DNA from: Agreia pratensis
Lineage (GTDB): Bacteria > Actinomycetota > Actinomycetes > Actinomycetales > Microbacteriaceae
Assembly: GCF_900177685.1 (NCBI RefSeq)
Contig: NZ_FXAY01000002.1
Location: 372,001-436,000, forward strand
Direction: 5' to 3'
Length of the DNA: 64,000 nt
Shown: in pieces, positions 1 to 8,448 of the stretch
How positions within the stretch are numbered: the stretch's first letter is position 1
Layout of the letters: each line of letters starts with the position of its first letter
Translations under genes and position numbers: made by a program
The notes under the pieces: generated by a model
The model's database searches: none
What the model saw: the letters and a program-made list of their open reading frames with translations, nothing else
Told to the model about the DNA's origin: nothing

Positions 1-267
1 CGCGACGCCGAAGCCAGGCATGTTCTCGAAGTCCTTGGTGACCTCGGTCATCGGCAGCCTCGAAGCGAAGGCGACGCCGTTCCACTGGCTCAGGCCGTGC
101 AGTTCGACCTCATAGCCCGCAGCGGTGAACTGCTCGAACGGAAACTGATTCTCTTTGCACTTGATCTCCTGCATGGCGAGAACGTCGACGTCCTCTCGCA
201 CGAGCCAATCCGCGACCCGGTCGACCCGGGCTCTGATGGAGTTCACGTTCCAGGTCGCAATGCGCAT
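1..267 (-). CDS. xth: Exodeoxyribonuclease III (partial, N-terminal 89 codons)
   Basis: This is the N-terminal part of an ExoIII/AP-endonuclease family enzyme, which nicks DNA at abasic sites in base-excision repair. The translation opens MRIATWNVNSIRARVDR and continues with the VLAMQEIKCKENQFP segment. The Asn of WNVNS and the Glu of QEIK are the metal-binding and catalytic residues of this family. The window edge cuts the gene off after the GVAFASRLPM region. An actinobacterial -10 box (TAAACT, 275-280) lies 7 nt before the ATG, so the transcript is probably leaderless. The gene is divergent from pyrE. Confidence 0.93.
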   Translation of the reverse strand, partial: MRIATWNVNSIRARVDRVADWLVREDVDVLAMQEIKCKENQFPFEQFTAAGYEVELHGLSQWNGVAFASRLPMTEVTKDFENMPGFGVA

Positions 268-274
268 GCGCCCC

Positions 275-305
275 AGTTTATTCGCGTGAACGGCTCCCCT
301 AAACT
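275..305. promoter_or_regulatory. Divergent leaderless -10 boxes for xth and pyrE
   Basis: TAAACT occurs on both strands: at 275-280 (minus strand, 7 nt before the xth ATG) and at 300-305 (plus strand, 6 nt before the pyrE GTG). Neither gene has a Shine-Dalgarno sequence. In actinobacteria a TANNNT box at this distance typically places the transcription start on the start codon. Confidence 0.7.
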
Positions 306-311
306 AGGGCG

Positions 312-860
312 GTGACGAACGCGCGCCAGCAACTCATCGACTACATTTCCGCCGAAGCCGTGTTTCACGGCGACTTCACGCTCACGAGCGGAAAGAAGGC
401 GAGCTACTACGTCGACCTGCGCAAGGTGAGCCTCGATCACCGCGTCGCGCCGCTCATCGGCCAGGTCATGATCGATGTCATCAAAGACATCCCCGACGTG
501 TTCGCCGTCGGCGGCCTGACCATGGGAGCCGACCCCGTGGCATCCGCGATTCTGCATCAGGGTGCGGCACAGGGCCTGGCCTACGACGCTTTCGTCGTGC
601 GCAAAGAGCCCAAGGATCACGGCCGAGGCAAGCAGGTCGAAGGCCCCGAACTCGAAGGCAAGCGCGTGATCGTGCTCGAAGACACGTCGACGACGGGCGG
701 TTCGCCTCTTAAGGCCATCGAGGCGCTCGAGAAGGTCGGCGCCATCGTCGTGGGCGTCGCCGTGGTCGTCGACCGCAACACCGACGCACGCGAGCGCATC
801 GAGAAGGCCGGCTACCCCTACTACTACGCGATCGGCCTGGCAGACCTCGGTCTCGAGTAG
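312..860 (+). CDS. pyrE: Orotate phosphoribosyltransferase
   Basis: Converts orotate plus PRPP to OMP in de novo pyrimidine synthesis (cytosolic). The 182-residue length is typical. Residues around 115-130 (KRVIVLEDTSTTGGSPLKAI) form the PRPP-binding loop of type I phosphoribosyltransferases, and SGKKASYYVDLRKV near the N-terminus is characteristic of PyrE. The GTG start at 312 is preferred: a TAAACT -10 box lies 6 nt upstream and no ribosome-binding site is visible, which fits leaderless initiation. It is divergent from xth and followed after 20 nt by a septum-formation protein gene. Confidence 0.96.
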   Translation: MTNARQQLIDYISAEAVFHGDFTLTSGKKASYYVDLRKVSLDHRVAPLIGQVMIDVIKDIPDVFAVGGLTMGADPVASAILHQGAAQGLAYDAFVVRKEPKDHGRGKQVEGPELEGKRVIVLEDTSTTGGSPLKAIEALEKVGAIVVGVAVVVDRNTDARERIEKAGYPYYYAIGLADLGLE

Positions 861-880
861 ACGGTGATCTCGGGCAGACG

Positions 881-1531
881 ATGACAGAGCCAGTGGATGC
901 CGCGGGCGCCTCGGGCGTGCGTCGTCCGACGCCGAGATGGCTGGTCGTCGCCGTCGCGGCACTCGCCGCCGTGTTCGTCGTCGTGCTCTTCTTCGTGATC
1001 GGCCGGCACCTGCCCTGGTTCGACGAGGCCCAGACAGCGGCGCCGACATCCGGCCCCACCGCGTCGACATCGGCGACGCCGGCAGCTGCGACGCCCACGC
1101 CAACGCCTACGGCTCCGGAACCTGCTGCTGCTCCGACGGGGCCCGCCGCCGCGGGGGTTCATCCGTGGAACGAGCTTCGCGGGGGCGAGTGTCTCGATCC
1201 GTTCGGCACGCCGTGGGACGAGACGTTCACCGTCGTCGACTGCGCGGCGCCGCACGCGGCCCAGCTGATCGCGAGGGTGTCACTCAACCCCGACCCTGCT
1301 GCGGTGTATCCCGGCGAGGCCGCGATCACGTCGCAGCTCAACCTGGCGTGCACGGCTCCGACCGTGCTCGACTTCGCTGCCGCCTCGGCGTACCCCGACG
1401 TGCAGTGGCAGGCGAGCTACCCGGTCTCGGAGGCGCAGTGGGCGGCCGGTCAACGGGAGTATTCGTGCTTCGTCAGCCGATCGTCGGGCGAGAAGTTCAC
1501 AGCTTCTGTGCAGGCGCCGCCGGCTGCCTGA
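881..1531 (+). CDS. Septum-formation family membrane protein
   Basis: A 216-residue protein with a short cytoplasmic N-terminus and one transmembrane helix (about residues 20-42, WLVVAVAALAAVFVVVLFFV). A low-complexity Pro/Thr/Ala extracytoplasmic linker (about 50-90) precedes a folded C-terminal domain. That domain begins WNELRGGECLDPF and contains VVDCAAPHAAQLIARV, the Cys/His pattern of the actinobacterial Septum_form domain, with conserved Cys residues at GECL, VDCAA, NLACT and YSCFV. The domain is linked to septation or envelope functions in actinobacteria, but its biochemistry is unknown. It may be co-transcribed with pyrE (20-nt gap). Confidence 0.75.
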   Translation: MTEPVDAAGASGVRRPTPRWLVVAVAALAAVFVVVLFFVIGRHLPWFDEAQTAAPTSGPTASTSATPAAATPTPTPTAPEPAAAPTGPAAAGVHPWNELRGGECLDPFGTPWDETFTVVDCAAPHAAQLIARVSLNPDPAAVYPGEAAITSQLNLACTAPTVLDFAAASAYPDVQWQASYPVSEAQWAAGQREYSCFVSRSSGEKFTASVQAPPAA

Positions 1532-1814
1532 GGCGGTTCCTGCGGGATCGGGCTGAAAGAAAAGCAGCTCACGTGGGCCGGTGAGCCGCACCTCCCGCGG
1601 TCGCTAAGCGCAGCGTGATCAGGTTCTTTGGCGGCTCGAAAAATAGAGACAGTGTGTAACCTTTTCGAGGGGGTCTGGATTTAATCCTTCAGGGGTTGGC
1701 TTATCTGGGAAAGTGCCGATAGCCTCAATGGGACGCAGCATTCTCGCAGCATCGCCACTTTCGTCGGGAGAGACACCGACGATGATCCCCCTGCTCGCTT
1801 ATTTCAGGAGAACA

Positions 1815-2723
1815 ATGTCCCGCTCAATCCTTTCCCGCCTCGGCGCGGGCCTCGTCGCGGCGGCTCTCGTCGCTGGCGGCTCACTTCTCGTCGCCGCTCC
1901 GGCTTCGGCCGCCGGTGATGTTGTCACCCCCGGCTCGGTCGTCGAGAATTCGTGGGGCCACGACGGCAAGGTCACGGTCTCCGGCCAGGGCAACCCCGGC
2001 GACGCTCTGACCATCGACATCGTCGATGGCGGCGCCATCGGCACGGTCACGAAGAGCTACCTCTCCCCATCTGCCGTCACCGAGACTGTCGTACAGCCCG
2101 ATGGCACCTACACCATCACGTTCGACGTCGCTCGCACGCCCACATCCGACTTCAGGGCGTTCCCGCTTCTCGGCGAGACGCCGTTCGCCGCGGTCATCAA
2201 CAACACCGCCGACATCGATCCGATCTTCCTCCCGATCGGCGTCACCGCGTTCGCTCGTGCTGACCAGAACGTCGTGATCGACCCGATCTGCCTCAGCGGT
2301 GACGCTGTTCGCGAATCGGGCGTATCCGTGTTCGCCACCGGGTTCGACCAGTACGAAGACGGCAGCTACGTTGTGACCGACGCCGCCGGAGGCGTCGTAC
2401 AGATTGATGACACGACGTTCACGGCTGATGAGACCGGCTCCGTCGGTCCCGCGCCACTGACGCTCTACTCCACGGCTGGAAACATCCCGGACGGCGTCTA
2501 CACGATCACCTTCAGCAGCGCCTCGGTCGTCGGAACGGCCGGTCTCATCACCATCGGCAACTGCGAGACTCCCACCATCCCGTCCGATATCGTCGACCCC
2601 ACCCCGCAGCTGGCCAACACCGGTTCGTCTGACGCCGGCATCCTCGCCGGTGGCTCCGCTCTGCTGCTGCTCGTCGGTGCTGCCCTCATGGTCGCCCGTC
2701 GTCGCCAGAACGCCGCTGCGTAA
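1815..2723 (+). CDS. Secreted LANTG wall-anchored surface protein
   Basis: A 302-residue exported protein. Residues 1-35 form a Sec signal peptide (MSRSILSRLGAGLVAAALVA, cleavage near APASA-AGD). The body is rich in Thr/Gly/Val and looks like all-beta adhesin-type repeats. The C-terminus has a sorting signal: LANTG (about 266-270), a hydrophobic helix and an RRR tail. LAxTG is the motif used by class E sortases of high-GC Gram-positives. The ATG at 1815 is chosen because AGGAG lies 4 nt upstream; an upstream in-frame extension lacks a signal-peptide start. The 283-nt gap before it holds a possible -10 (TAGCCT near 1720) and nothing else that I recognise. No function beyond surface display can be read. 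Confidence 0.75.
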   Translation: MSRSILSRLGAGLVAAALVAGGSLLVAAPASAAGDVVTPGSVVENSWGHDGKVTVSGQGNPGDALTIDIVDGGAIGTVTKSYLSPSAVTETVVQPDGTYTITFDVARTPTSDFRAFPLLGETPFAAVINNTADIDPIFLPIGVTAFARADQNVVIDPICLSGDAVRESGVSVFATGFDQYEDGSYVVTDAAGGVVQIDDTTFTADETGSVGPAPLTLYSTAGNIPDGVYTITFSSASVVGTAGLITIGNCETPTIPSDIVDPTPQLANTGSSDAGILAGGSALLLLVGAALMVARRRQNAAA

Positions 2724-2756
2724 CCTGCTTCACCCGCCGATCTGATCGGCACCCGG

Positions 2757-2783
2757 AGGGCCGAGACATCATGTCTCGGCCCT
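2757..2783 (+). terminator. Rho-independent-type hairpin
   Basis: A perfect 12-bp stem (AGGGCCGAGACA / TGTCTCGGCCCT) with a 3-nt loop lies 34 nt after the stop of the LANTG protein gene. The trailing T tract is weak (TTCGTCG), as is usual in high-GC genomes. Confidence 0.7.
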
Positions 2784-2838
2784 TCGTCGTATGCTCCATC
2801 TCCTTCGTTTTTGCGGCACCTTCCGTAGAGTGAGCAGC

Positions 2839-4695
2839 ATGCGCCCGATCTTCCTGACCGCACTCGTCGTCATCGGATTGGGAGCGGCGGCTGTCGGCGG
2901 CGCTGCCTCGAGTGCCGCGGCCGAGGCTGTTGCCGCACCCGTCGCATCCGGTCTGTCGGCGGGAGTCGATGACTTCTCGTTCTCGTCGTACGACGCCGAC
3001 TTCTATCTCGACACCGACCACGACGGACGCTCGACGCTGAAGACGGTCGAAACCTTCGTCGCCGAGTTCCCCGAGGCTGACCAGAATCGCGGAATCCGCC
3101 GTGCCATCCCGCTCGACTACGACGGTCACCCGACCGACGTCGACGTCGAGAGCGTCGTCGACGAGAACGGAGACCCGCGCCGGTTCACGGCCGAGAAGAA
3201 CGACGATGGCGACTTTCTCGTTGTCACGGTGCGCTCCGACGAGTTCGTTCACGGAGCGCAGACCTATACCTTCACCTATACGCAGCACAATGTCACGAGG
3301 CACGACGAAGCCACCGACGTCGACGAGTTCTACTGGGACTCGGTCGGGTTCGATTCGCTGCAGAGTTTCGACTCCGCGACCGTTCGGCTGCACGTGCCCG
3401 AGCGGCTCGCTCCGTCGCTGACGGGCAAGGCCAGCTGCTACGCGGGGCCATACGCGTCGACCACTGCGTGCCCGATGACAAGTGAGCAGGGCGACGGCGA
3501 GACGATCTTCACCGCTGGAGGCGTGCCTCTCGGCGCACACGAGAACGTGACCGTGGCCGTCGGCTTCGCACCCGCGACGTTTGTGCCGCGCGACGATTCG
3601 TATCTCGGCGTGTGGCAGGGATGGGCTCAGCTGGCAGCCGCGTTGCTTGCTGTGACCGGTGCCGTACTCGCGATCCTCTGGCGCACGGCGGGGCTCCGGG
3701 ATGCCCGAGGTCGTCCGACCGTCGTCGCCGAGTACACGCCGCCCCCGACAGCCGACGTCTTCACCTCGGCGGTGATCCTGAAGCGCACGAGCCGCGCCGC
3801 GGCATCCGGATTCGTCGCTCTGGCGGTGCGGGGAAATCTGCAGATCGTCGAGAAGCCGAGCGATTCCATGTGGTCGAAGAAGCCCGAGTACTGGCTCCAC
3901 GCTGTGCACAGCGACGGGTTGTCTTCGCAGGAGCTCGAGTTCTACCGCATGATCTTCGACGGAACACCCGACAACCGGCGTGAACTCAAGAAGAACGACA
4001 CGGCGCTCGCGACCGAGGTGCAGAAGTTCATCAAGAAGGTTCGCGCGACCGCGGTCAGAGACGGCTACTTCAAGAAAGGCACCGCGGGCCGGAGCCTTCT
4101 TCTCGCGATCTCGGTGTTCGCGGCCGGCGCCGCGACGATGGTCTTCGGCGCGATGCTGAACTCCGAGTCGCGCGGCGGTTCCCTTCCGTTCATTCCTCTG
4201 GCAGTCGGAGCGCTGTGCGTCGCCATCTCCTGGCTCACGGTCTTCCGCACGCCTCTGACGGCTGCGGGCGCCGAACTGCGGGACTATCTGAAGGGCGTTC
4301 AGCTCTACCTGACCGTGGCGGAGGAAGAGCGGTTCCGCATGCTGCAGAGTCCCGAGGGCGCACTCAAGACACAGGATGCTACGCCTGATGGCGGTCAGAT
4401 CGTCGAGATCTACGAGAAGCTGCTGCCCTTCGCCGTGCTGTGGGGTGTCGAAGACGAATGGGCCAAGGTGCTTGGAACGTATTACGAGCGCACGCAGACA
4501 CAGCCGCACTGGTACGGCGCATCGACCGGCTTCAACGCAGCGTACTTCGCAGCCAGTGTGGGATCGTTCGCAGCGACGTCGGCCGCGGGATATTCGGGCA
4601 GCGCCGCCAGCACCTCGTCGTCGTCGAGCGGCGGATCGGGTGGAGGCGGGTTCTCTGGCGGCGGCGGTGGCGGTGGCGGAGTGGGCGGCGTATAG
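2839..4695 (+). CDS. DUF2207 family membrane protein
   Basis: A 618-residue protein with an N-terminal signal/anchor (MRPIFLTALVVIGLGAAAVGG). An extracytoplasmic beta-rich DUF2207 domain (about 45-245) includes DSVGFDSLQSFDSATVRLHVPE. A transmembrane helix lies near 265-290 and two more near 415-465, followed by a cytoplasmic region and a serine/glycine-rich tail (SGGGGFSGGGGGGGG), a hallmark of this family. The function is unknown; members are widespread predicted envelope proteins. The start at ATG 2839 is supported by a TAGAGT -10 box 7 nt upstream (leaderless), and it restores a proper signal sequence. Confidence 0.85.
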   Translation: MRPIFLTALVVIGLGAAAVGGAASSAAAEAVAAPVASGLSAGVDDFSFSSYDADFYLDTDHDGRSTLKTVETFVAEFPEADQNRGIRRAIPLDYDGHPTDVDVESVVDENGDPRRFTAEKNDDGDFLVVTVRSDEFVHGAQTYTFTYTQHNVTRHDEATDVDEFYWDSVGFDSLQSFDSATVRLHVPERLAPSLTGKASCYAGPYASTTACPMTSEQGDGETIFTAGGVPLGAHENVTVAVGFAPATFVPRDDSYLGVWQGWAQLAAALLAVTGAVLAILWRTAGLRDARGRPTVVAEYTPPPTADVFTSAVILKRTSRAAASGFVALAVRGNLQIVEKPSDSMWSKKPEYWLHAVHSDGLSSQELEFYRMIFDGTPDNRRELKKNDTALATEVQKFIKKVRATAVRDGYFKKGTAGRSLLLAISVFAAGAATMVFGAMLNSESRGGSLPFIPLAVGALCVAISWLTVFRTPLTAAGAELRDYLKGVQLYLTVAEEERFRMLQSPEGALKTQDATPDGGQIVEIYEKLLPFAVLWGVEDEWAKVLGTYYERTQTQPHWYGASTGFNAAYFAASVGSFAATSAAGYSGSAASTSSSSSGGSGGGGFSGGGGGGGGVGGV

Positions 4696-4760
4696 CTCTG
4701 CTCGTGCCCCGTGATGTCCACCCCTAGCCAGGCGTAGCCGGCTCTCGTTAGCCTCGATCA

Positions 4761-5564
4761 ATGACCAATTCTGCGAAGACCGCTGCCCGAACGGCCAAGA
4801 ACAGTCGGGCGCTCGAGATCCTCGCACGCGCGGGTTACGCCGTTCTCGGGCTTCTGCACATTCTCATCGGCGCCATCGCGATCGGCCTTGTGGGCGGCTC
4901 GGGAGACTCTGCCGATCAGTCGGGCGCACTCCAGGAGCTGTCGTCGAAGCCCGGCGGCATCGTGGTCATCTGGATCGTGGCGATCGGTCTGTTCGCACTG
5001 ACCGTGTGGCAGGTCGCACAGGTCTTCCTCCTCGATGAGTCTGATCCGAAGAAGAAATGGGGCAGACGTGTCTCCGAACTCGGCAAGGCAATCGCCTACG
5101 GAGCCGTCGGCGCCACCGCCCTCACCTTCGCGCTGGGCGGGTCATCGAGTTCGTCCGACTCCAGCCAGAGCCTCAGTGCACGGTTGCTTGCGAACCCGGG
5201 AGGTGTCGTCGTGCTCGTGATCGTCGGGCTCGTGGTGGCCGGCATCGGCGTTGCCTTCGTCGTGCAGGGGGTGCTCAAGAAGTTCGAGAAACACCTCGTG
5301 ATTCCTGCCGGTACGACAGGCAAGGTCGTGAGGGGGCTCGGCATCGCTGGTTATGTCGCCAAGGGCATCGCGCTCTTCGTCGTGGGAGTGCTCTTCGTCG
5401 TGGCTGCCGTGACGGCTGATCCCGAGAAGGCCTCTGGTCTCGACGGTGCGCTGAAGTCTCTCATCGACCTGCCCTTCGGAAAGGTGATCCTGGTGCTCGT
5501 GGGCATCGGCCTGATCGCCTATGGACTGTTCTGCGCGGCCAGAGCTCGCTGGGCGAAGCTCTAG
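4761..5564 (+). CDS. DUF1206 domain membrane protein
   Basis: A 267-residue integral membrane protein with six predicted helices arranged as three internal repeats of about 85 residues. Each begins with a Gly-Tyr motif (ARAGYAVLGLLHILIG, GKAIAYGAVGATALTF, LGIAGYVAKGIALFVVG). This three-fold pattern is characteristic of DUF1206, an actinobacterial family of unknown function. The start at 4761 has a TAGCCT -10 box 6 nt upstream and no ribosome-binding site, so it is probably leaderless. It lies downstream of the DUF2207 gene but seems to have its own promoter. Confidence 0.85.
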   Translation: MTNSAKTAARTAKNSRALEILARAGYAVLGLLHILIGAIAIGLVGGSGDSADQSGALQELSSKPGGIVVIWIVAIGLFALTVWQVAQVFLLDESDPKKKWGRRVSELGKAIAYGAVGATALTFALGGSSSSSDSSQSLSARLLANPGGVVVLVIVGLVVAGIGVAFVVQGVLKKFEKHLVIPAGTTGKVVRGLGIAGYVAKGIALFVVGVLFVVAAVTADPEKASGLDGALKSLIDLPFGKVILVLVGIGLIAYGLFCAARARWAKL

Positions 5565-5595
5565 CGGGCATCCGCTCACGCTCGGATCCCCAGTC

Positions 5596-5654
5596 GGTAC
5601 CGCTGCGGACTGTAGGTACCGGCGCACCGGGGACAACAGTCCGCGGCGGGTACT
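5596..5654. repeat. 59-bp palindromic repeat, copy 1
   Basis: Identical over 59 bp to 6724-6782. It contains inverted 9-bp arms (GCGGACTGT at 5605-5613, ACAGTCCGC at 5636-5644) inside a larger imperfect palindrome whose ends are GGTACCGC and GCGGGTACT. It ends 5 bp after (in gene orientation) the stop codon of the AbiEi-like gene, so it may also act as its terminator. Confidence 0.9.
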
Positions 5655-5659
5655 GCTGG

Positions 5660-6616
5660 TCAGCGGGAGCACGGGAGTCCTGCCTCAAGCAGGATGCGGC
5701 GAAGTTCACGTCGATTGTTGACATCGCCCGGGCTCCAGCGGCTTACCCCGTTGCCTTCCGCGCGAAGATGGTCCTCGCGAATCTTCTCCTCGACGACAGC
5801 GTCGCCGGGTGACATGCGGTCGAGGTACTCGGGTTTGAGGTACTTGCCCTTTCCGTCGAACTCTCCGATGCGCTTGAACTCGGGCCATTCGAAGTCGGCA
5901 TAGTAATAGCCGCCTCGCGGGTTCACATGGCGAACCTGGAGTTCCGGTGAGGGGAATCCGAGTTCGGCGATGGCGATTCGGCTGTGCGTCTCGCCCGCGT
6001 TGTCTGCGCCCGAGCGACTGAACTCCACGGCTCGACGAGCCCGACTGAAGCCGCGCACGGCGTCGAGCGAATCGACGCTCTCGAGCACTGCCGACTTCGC
6101 AATCGGAGCGAACAGCGTGGACCGCCTCTCGTGAAGGGCGAAGTCGAGTGCCGTGACCGCGGTGACGAAGGGGCTCACGCGCGCGAGGTCGATGAGGGTG
6201 CGCAAAGGACTCGTCACCAAAAGGCCGCCGATCTCGACCACGTCTTCGTCGGAGAGGAGTTCTTTGTGCACGGTCACTCCGTTCTTCGAATGTGCACCGG
6301 AGCTCGGCGGCACGACCACGTGAACCGTCGACGGCATCGAGGGGCGTATGGGCATGCCCCAGAAGACGGCGGCCGACAGGTGGCCGATTATCGGCCGGAT
6401 GCGCCGAGTCTCGACAATGGCGTGAATCTGGGCGATGTGCCTGACTCGCGGGGTCAGCGAGATCACCCGCTCGGTCTCGACATACACGCCTCGATGCAAC
6501 CGCGTTGATGTGCCAGACCGATGGTCGCGTCTCACCTGACGGGCTTCGCTGGGGGTGATCGAGGGGGCGGAGGTCAAGATGAGGCCCGTGCGCACATCCC
6601 TAAGGTGTTCCGTCAT
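5660..6616 (-). CDS. AbiEi-antitoxin-like / DUF559-type endonuclease-fold protein
   Basis: A 318-residue protein. The N-terminal third (ITPSEARQVRRDHRSGTSTR, then LHRGVYVE) resembles the winged-helix start of AbiEi-like antitoxin proteins. The middle (GLLVTSPLRTLIDLARV) is the conserved core of the large actinobacterial group. The C-terminus (YYYADFEWPEFKRIGEFDGK, then EKIREDHLRAEGNGV) carries the acidic and basic pattern of Vsr/DUF559 endonuclease folds. No AbiEii toxin gene lies next to it, so a classical type IV toxin-antitoxin role is not supported. The gene sits alone between two copies of a 59-bp palindrome. Function unknown. Confidence 0.7.
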   Translation of the reverse strand: MTEHLRDVRTGLILTSAPSITPSEARQVRRDHRSGTSTRLHRGVYVETERVISLTPRVRHIAQIHAIVETRRIRPIIGHLSAAVFWGMPIRPSMPSTVHVVVPPSSGAHSKNGVTVHKELLSDEDVVEIGGLLVTSPLRTLIDLARVSPFVTAVTALDFALHERRSTLFAPIAKSAVLESVDSLDAVRGFSRARRAVEFSRSGADNAGETHSRIAIAELGFPSPELQVRHVNPRGGYYYADFEWPEFKRIGEFDGKGKYLKPEYLDRMSPGDAVVEEKIREDHLRAEGNGVSRWSPGDVNNRRELRRILLEAGLPCSR

Positions 6617-6723
6617 ACGCAGAGGCTGCCGTAATCACGCGGCCGGCGCGGGTCGACTCATGAATTCTGGGGACTGCGCGTGCAACGCTTCGCCCGGGTA
6701 GGAGTGGACACTGGCACGCAGCA

Positions 6724-6782
6724 GGTACCGCTGCGGACTGTAGGTACCGGCGCACCGGGGACAACAGTCCGCGGCGGGTACT
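6724..6782. repeat. 59-bp palindromic repeat, copy 2
   Basis: The second exact copy of the element at 5596-5654, 1128 bp away in the same orientation. It lies between the start of the AbiEi-like gene (6616) and the stop of the HAD phosphatase gene (6820). Flanking sequences diverge immediately, so the repeat boundaries are sharp. Confidence 0.9.
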
Positions 6783-6819
6783 ACTGCGGGTGCCGTGCGG
6801 GCGCGAACGCAGCTGCGGG

Positions 6820-7620
6820 TCAGAGCTGGTCTGACTCGAAGGGTTCCGTGCGCAGCAGCTCACTCACGCCCGAGAGGATCTCGTCTGGGCGGAACGGGTA
6901 CTTCTCTATCTCGGCCTGATCGCTGATGCCCGTGAGTACAAGGATCGTGTGCAGGCCGGCTTCGATGCCCGCGACCACGTCGGTGTCCATGCGGTCACCG
7001 ATCATGCCCGTGTTCTCGGAGTGCGCGCCGATGCGGTTGAGCGCCGAGCGGAACATCATGGGGTTCGGCTTGCCCACGACATAGGGCTCCATGCCCGTGG
7101 CCTTCGTGATGAGGGCGGCGACCGCCCCGGTGGCCGGCATCGGGCCCTCGGCACTCGGCCCCGTCGCATCCGGGTTCGTGACGATGAACCGTGCGCCCGC
7201 CGAGATCAGCCTGATTGCGCGGGTGATCGCCTCGAACGAGTAGTTGCGCGTCTCGCCGACGACCACGTAGTCGGGGTTCGTGTCGGTCATGATGAAGCCC
7301 GCCTCGTGCAGGGCGGTGGTGATTCCGGCCTCGCCGATCACGAAGGCGCTGCCGCCCGGCATCTGCGACTTGAGAAAACTGGCGGTGGCCAGGGCCGAGG
7401 TCCAGATCGCTTCTTCTGGCACCTCGAGACCGGATGCTCGCAGCCGGGCACTGAGATCGCGCGGCGTGTAGATGGAGTTGTTGGTGAGCACCAGGTAGGG
7501 CTTGCCCTCGTCGCGCCACTGTTGCAGCAGTTCTGCCGCGCCGGGGAGCGCCCTGTTCTCATGAACCAGAACGCCGTCCATGTCGGTCAGCCAGCATTCG
7601 ATCTCATCGCGTCGAGCCAT
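6820..7620 (-). CDS. HAD-IIA family hydrolase (NagD/PGPase-like)
   Basis: A 266-residue haloacid-dehalogenase phosphatase of subclass IIA. Motif I is WLTDMDGVLVHE (DxDG, nucleophile and acid/base Asp). Motif II is LVLTNNS, the conserved Lys lies in VVGKPNPMMF, and motif IV is GMIGDRMDTDV. The C2 cap lies between motifs II and III. Family members dephosphorylate small phospho-metabolites such as NMP, 2-phosphoglycolate or glycerol-phosphate; the substrate cannot be read from the sequence. AAAGGA precedes the ATG at a usable distance. It lies between the repeat copy and the MntR-like regulator. Confidence 0.88.
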   Translation of the reverse strand: MARRDEIECWLTDMDGVLVHENRALPGAAELLQQWRDEGKPYLVLTNNSIYTPRDLSARLRASGLEVPEEAIWTSALATASFLKSQMPGGSAFVIGEAGITTALHEAGFIMTDTNPDYVVVGETRNYSFEAITRAIRLISAGARFIVTNPDATGPSAEGPMPATGAVAALITKATGMEPYVVGKPNPMMFRSALNRIGAHSENTGMIGDRMDTDVVAGIEAGLHTILVLTGISDQAEIEKYPFRPDEILSGVSELLRTEPFESDQL

Positions 7621-7677
7621 GGGAGAGTCCTTTCATAGCCTGCATCGCCCAGCCTAGCGGCGGCGGCTATGAGGAGC

Positions 7678-8400
7678 TCAGGCCGGTGCCGAGATCCAGA
7701 TAGACGAACCGCCGGATGCCGACACGGGCACGAGCGGGCCGCCGCCGGCATCCGAATCGCTCGCCCCGGCGACCCGCACGATGAAGCCCGCCGAGGCATC
7801 CCGTGACACGACCGAGAGCGTCGTCGATGGCCGGATGCCGGCGGCTGCGAGAGAGAGGAGCAGCGACGGATCCCTGTCGCTGATACGCACGACCATGCCG
7901 GAGGTGCCCACGGCCGCCTGTGACAGCAGAAGAGCGGGCGAGCTCTCGACGGTTCCGTCTGCCGAGGGGATGGGATCGCCGTGGGGGTCGCGGGTGGGAT
8001 GACCCAGTCGGGAGTCGATGGCATCGAGGAGCCGGTCGCTGATGGAGTGCTCGAGCACCTCGGCCTCGTCGTGCACCTCGTGCCAGTCGTAGCCCATCTC
8101 ATCGACCAACCAGGTCTCGATGAGGCGGTGGCGGCGGATGACGCCCCTGGCTCTCGCGGTGCCCTCCGGTGTGAGCGTCAGCGGCTTGTACGGCTCGTAG
8201 TTCACGAGCCCCGCGGTGCTGAGCTTCTTCGCCATCTCGGTGACCGACGACGGCGCGACGCCCATGGTCGCCGCGAGCACAGACGGGGTCACAGGGGCCG
8301 ACTGCCACTCGGTGTGGTGGTAGATCGTCTTGAGGTAGTCCTCAGCGGCCGAGTCGGCGTTCGGCTGTGTTCGACGCGCGACGGGCTCGGGGATGCTCAT
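7678..8400 (-). CDS. mntR: DtxR/MntR-family metal-dependent repressor
   Basis: A 240-residue regulator. The N-terminal winged helix (AEDYLKTIYHHTEWQ, VAPSSVTEMAKKLSTAGLVNYEPYK) is followed by the dimerisation/metal-binding domain (GVIRRHRLIETWLVDEMGYDWHEVHDEAEVLEHSISDRLLDAID). The His, Glu and Asp residues expected to bind Mn(II) or Fe(II) are present. A C-terminal SH3-like FeoA domain follows (about 150-240). It probably binds manganese and represses mntH, whose gene lies directly upstream on the same strand behind a perfect palindrome. An iron-sensing role is less likely, given the MntH neighbour. Confidence 0.85.
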   Translation of the reverse strand: MSIPEPVARRTQPNADSAAEDYLKTIYHHTEWQSAPVTPSVLAATMGVAPSSVTEMAKKLSTAGLVNYEPYKPLTLTPEGTARARGVIRRHRLIETWLVDEMGYDWHEVHDEAEVLEHSISDRLLDAIDSRLGHPTRDPHGDPIPSADGTVESSPALLLSQAAVGTSGMVVRISDRDPSLLLSLAAAGIRPSTTLSVVSRDASAGFIVRVAGASDSDAGGGPLVPVSASGGSSIWISAPA

Positions 8401-8448
8401 GATGAGACAAGCTTATGGTCAGGCAGCCCGGGGCCAGAAAGAACAGAG

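Noticed and set aside
2686-4827. A 713-codon open frame on the minus strand opposite the DUF2207 gene
   Set aside because: It is antisense to a well-supported gene; its Arg/Gly-rich translation resembles no protein and is the usual high-GC shadow.
5660-6616. Type IV (AbiE) toxin-antitoxin system
   Set aside because: No AbiEii nucleotidyltransferase-like toxin gene is adjacent; only the antitoxin-like winged-helix resemblance is present.
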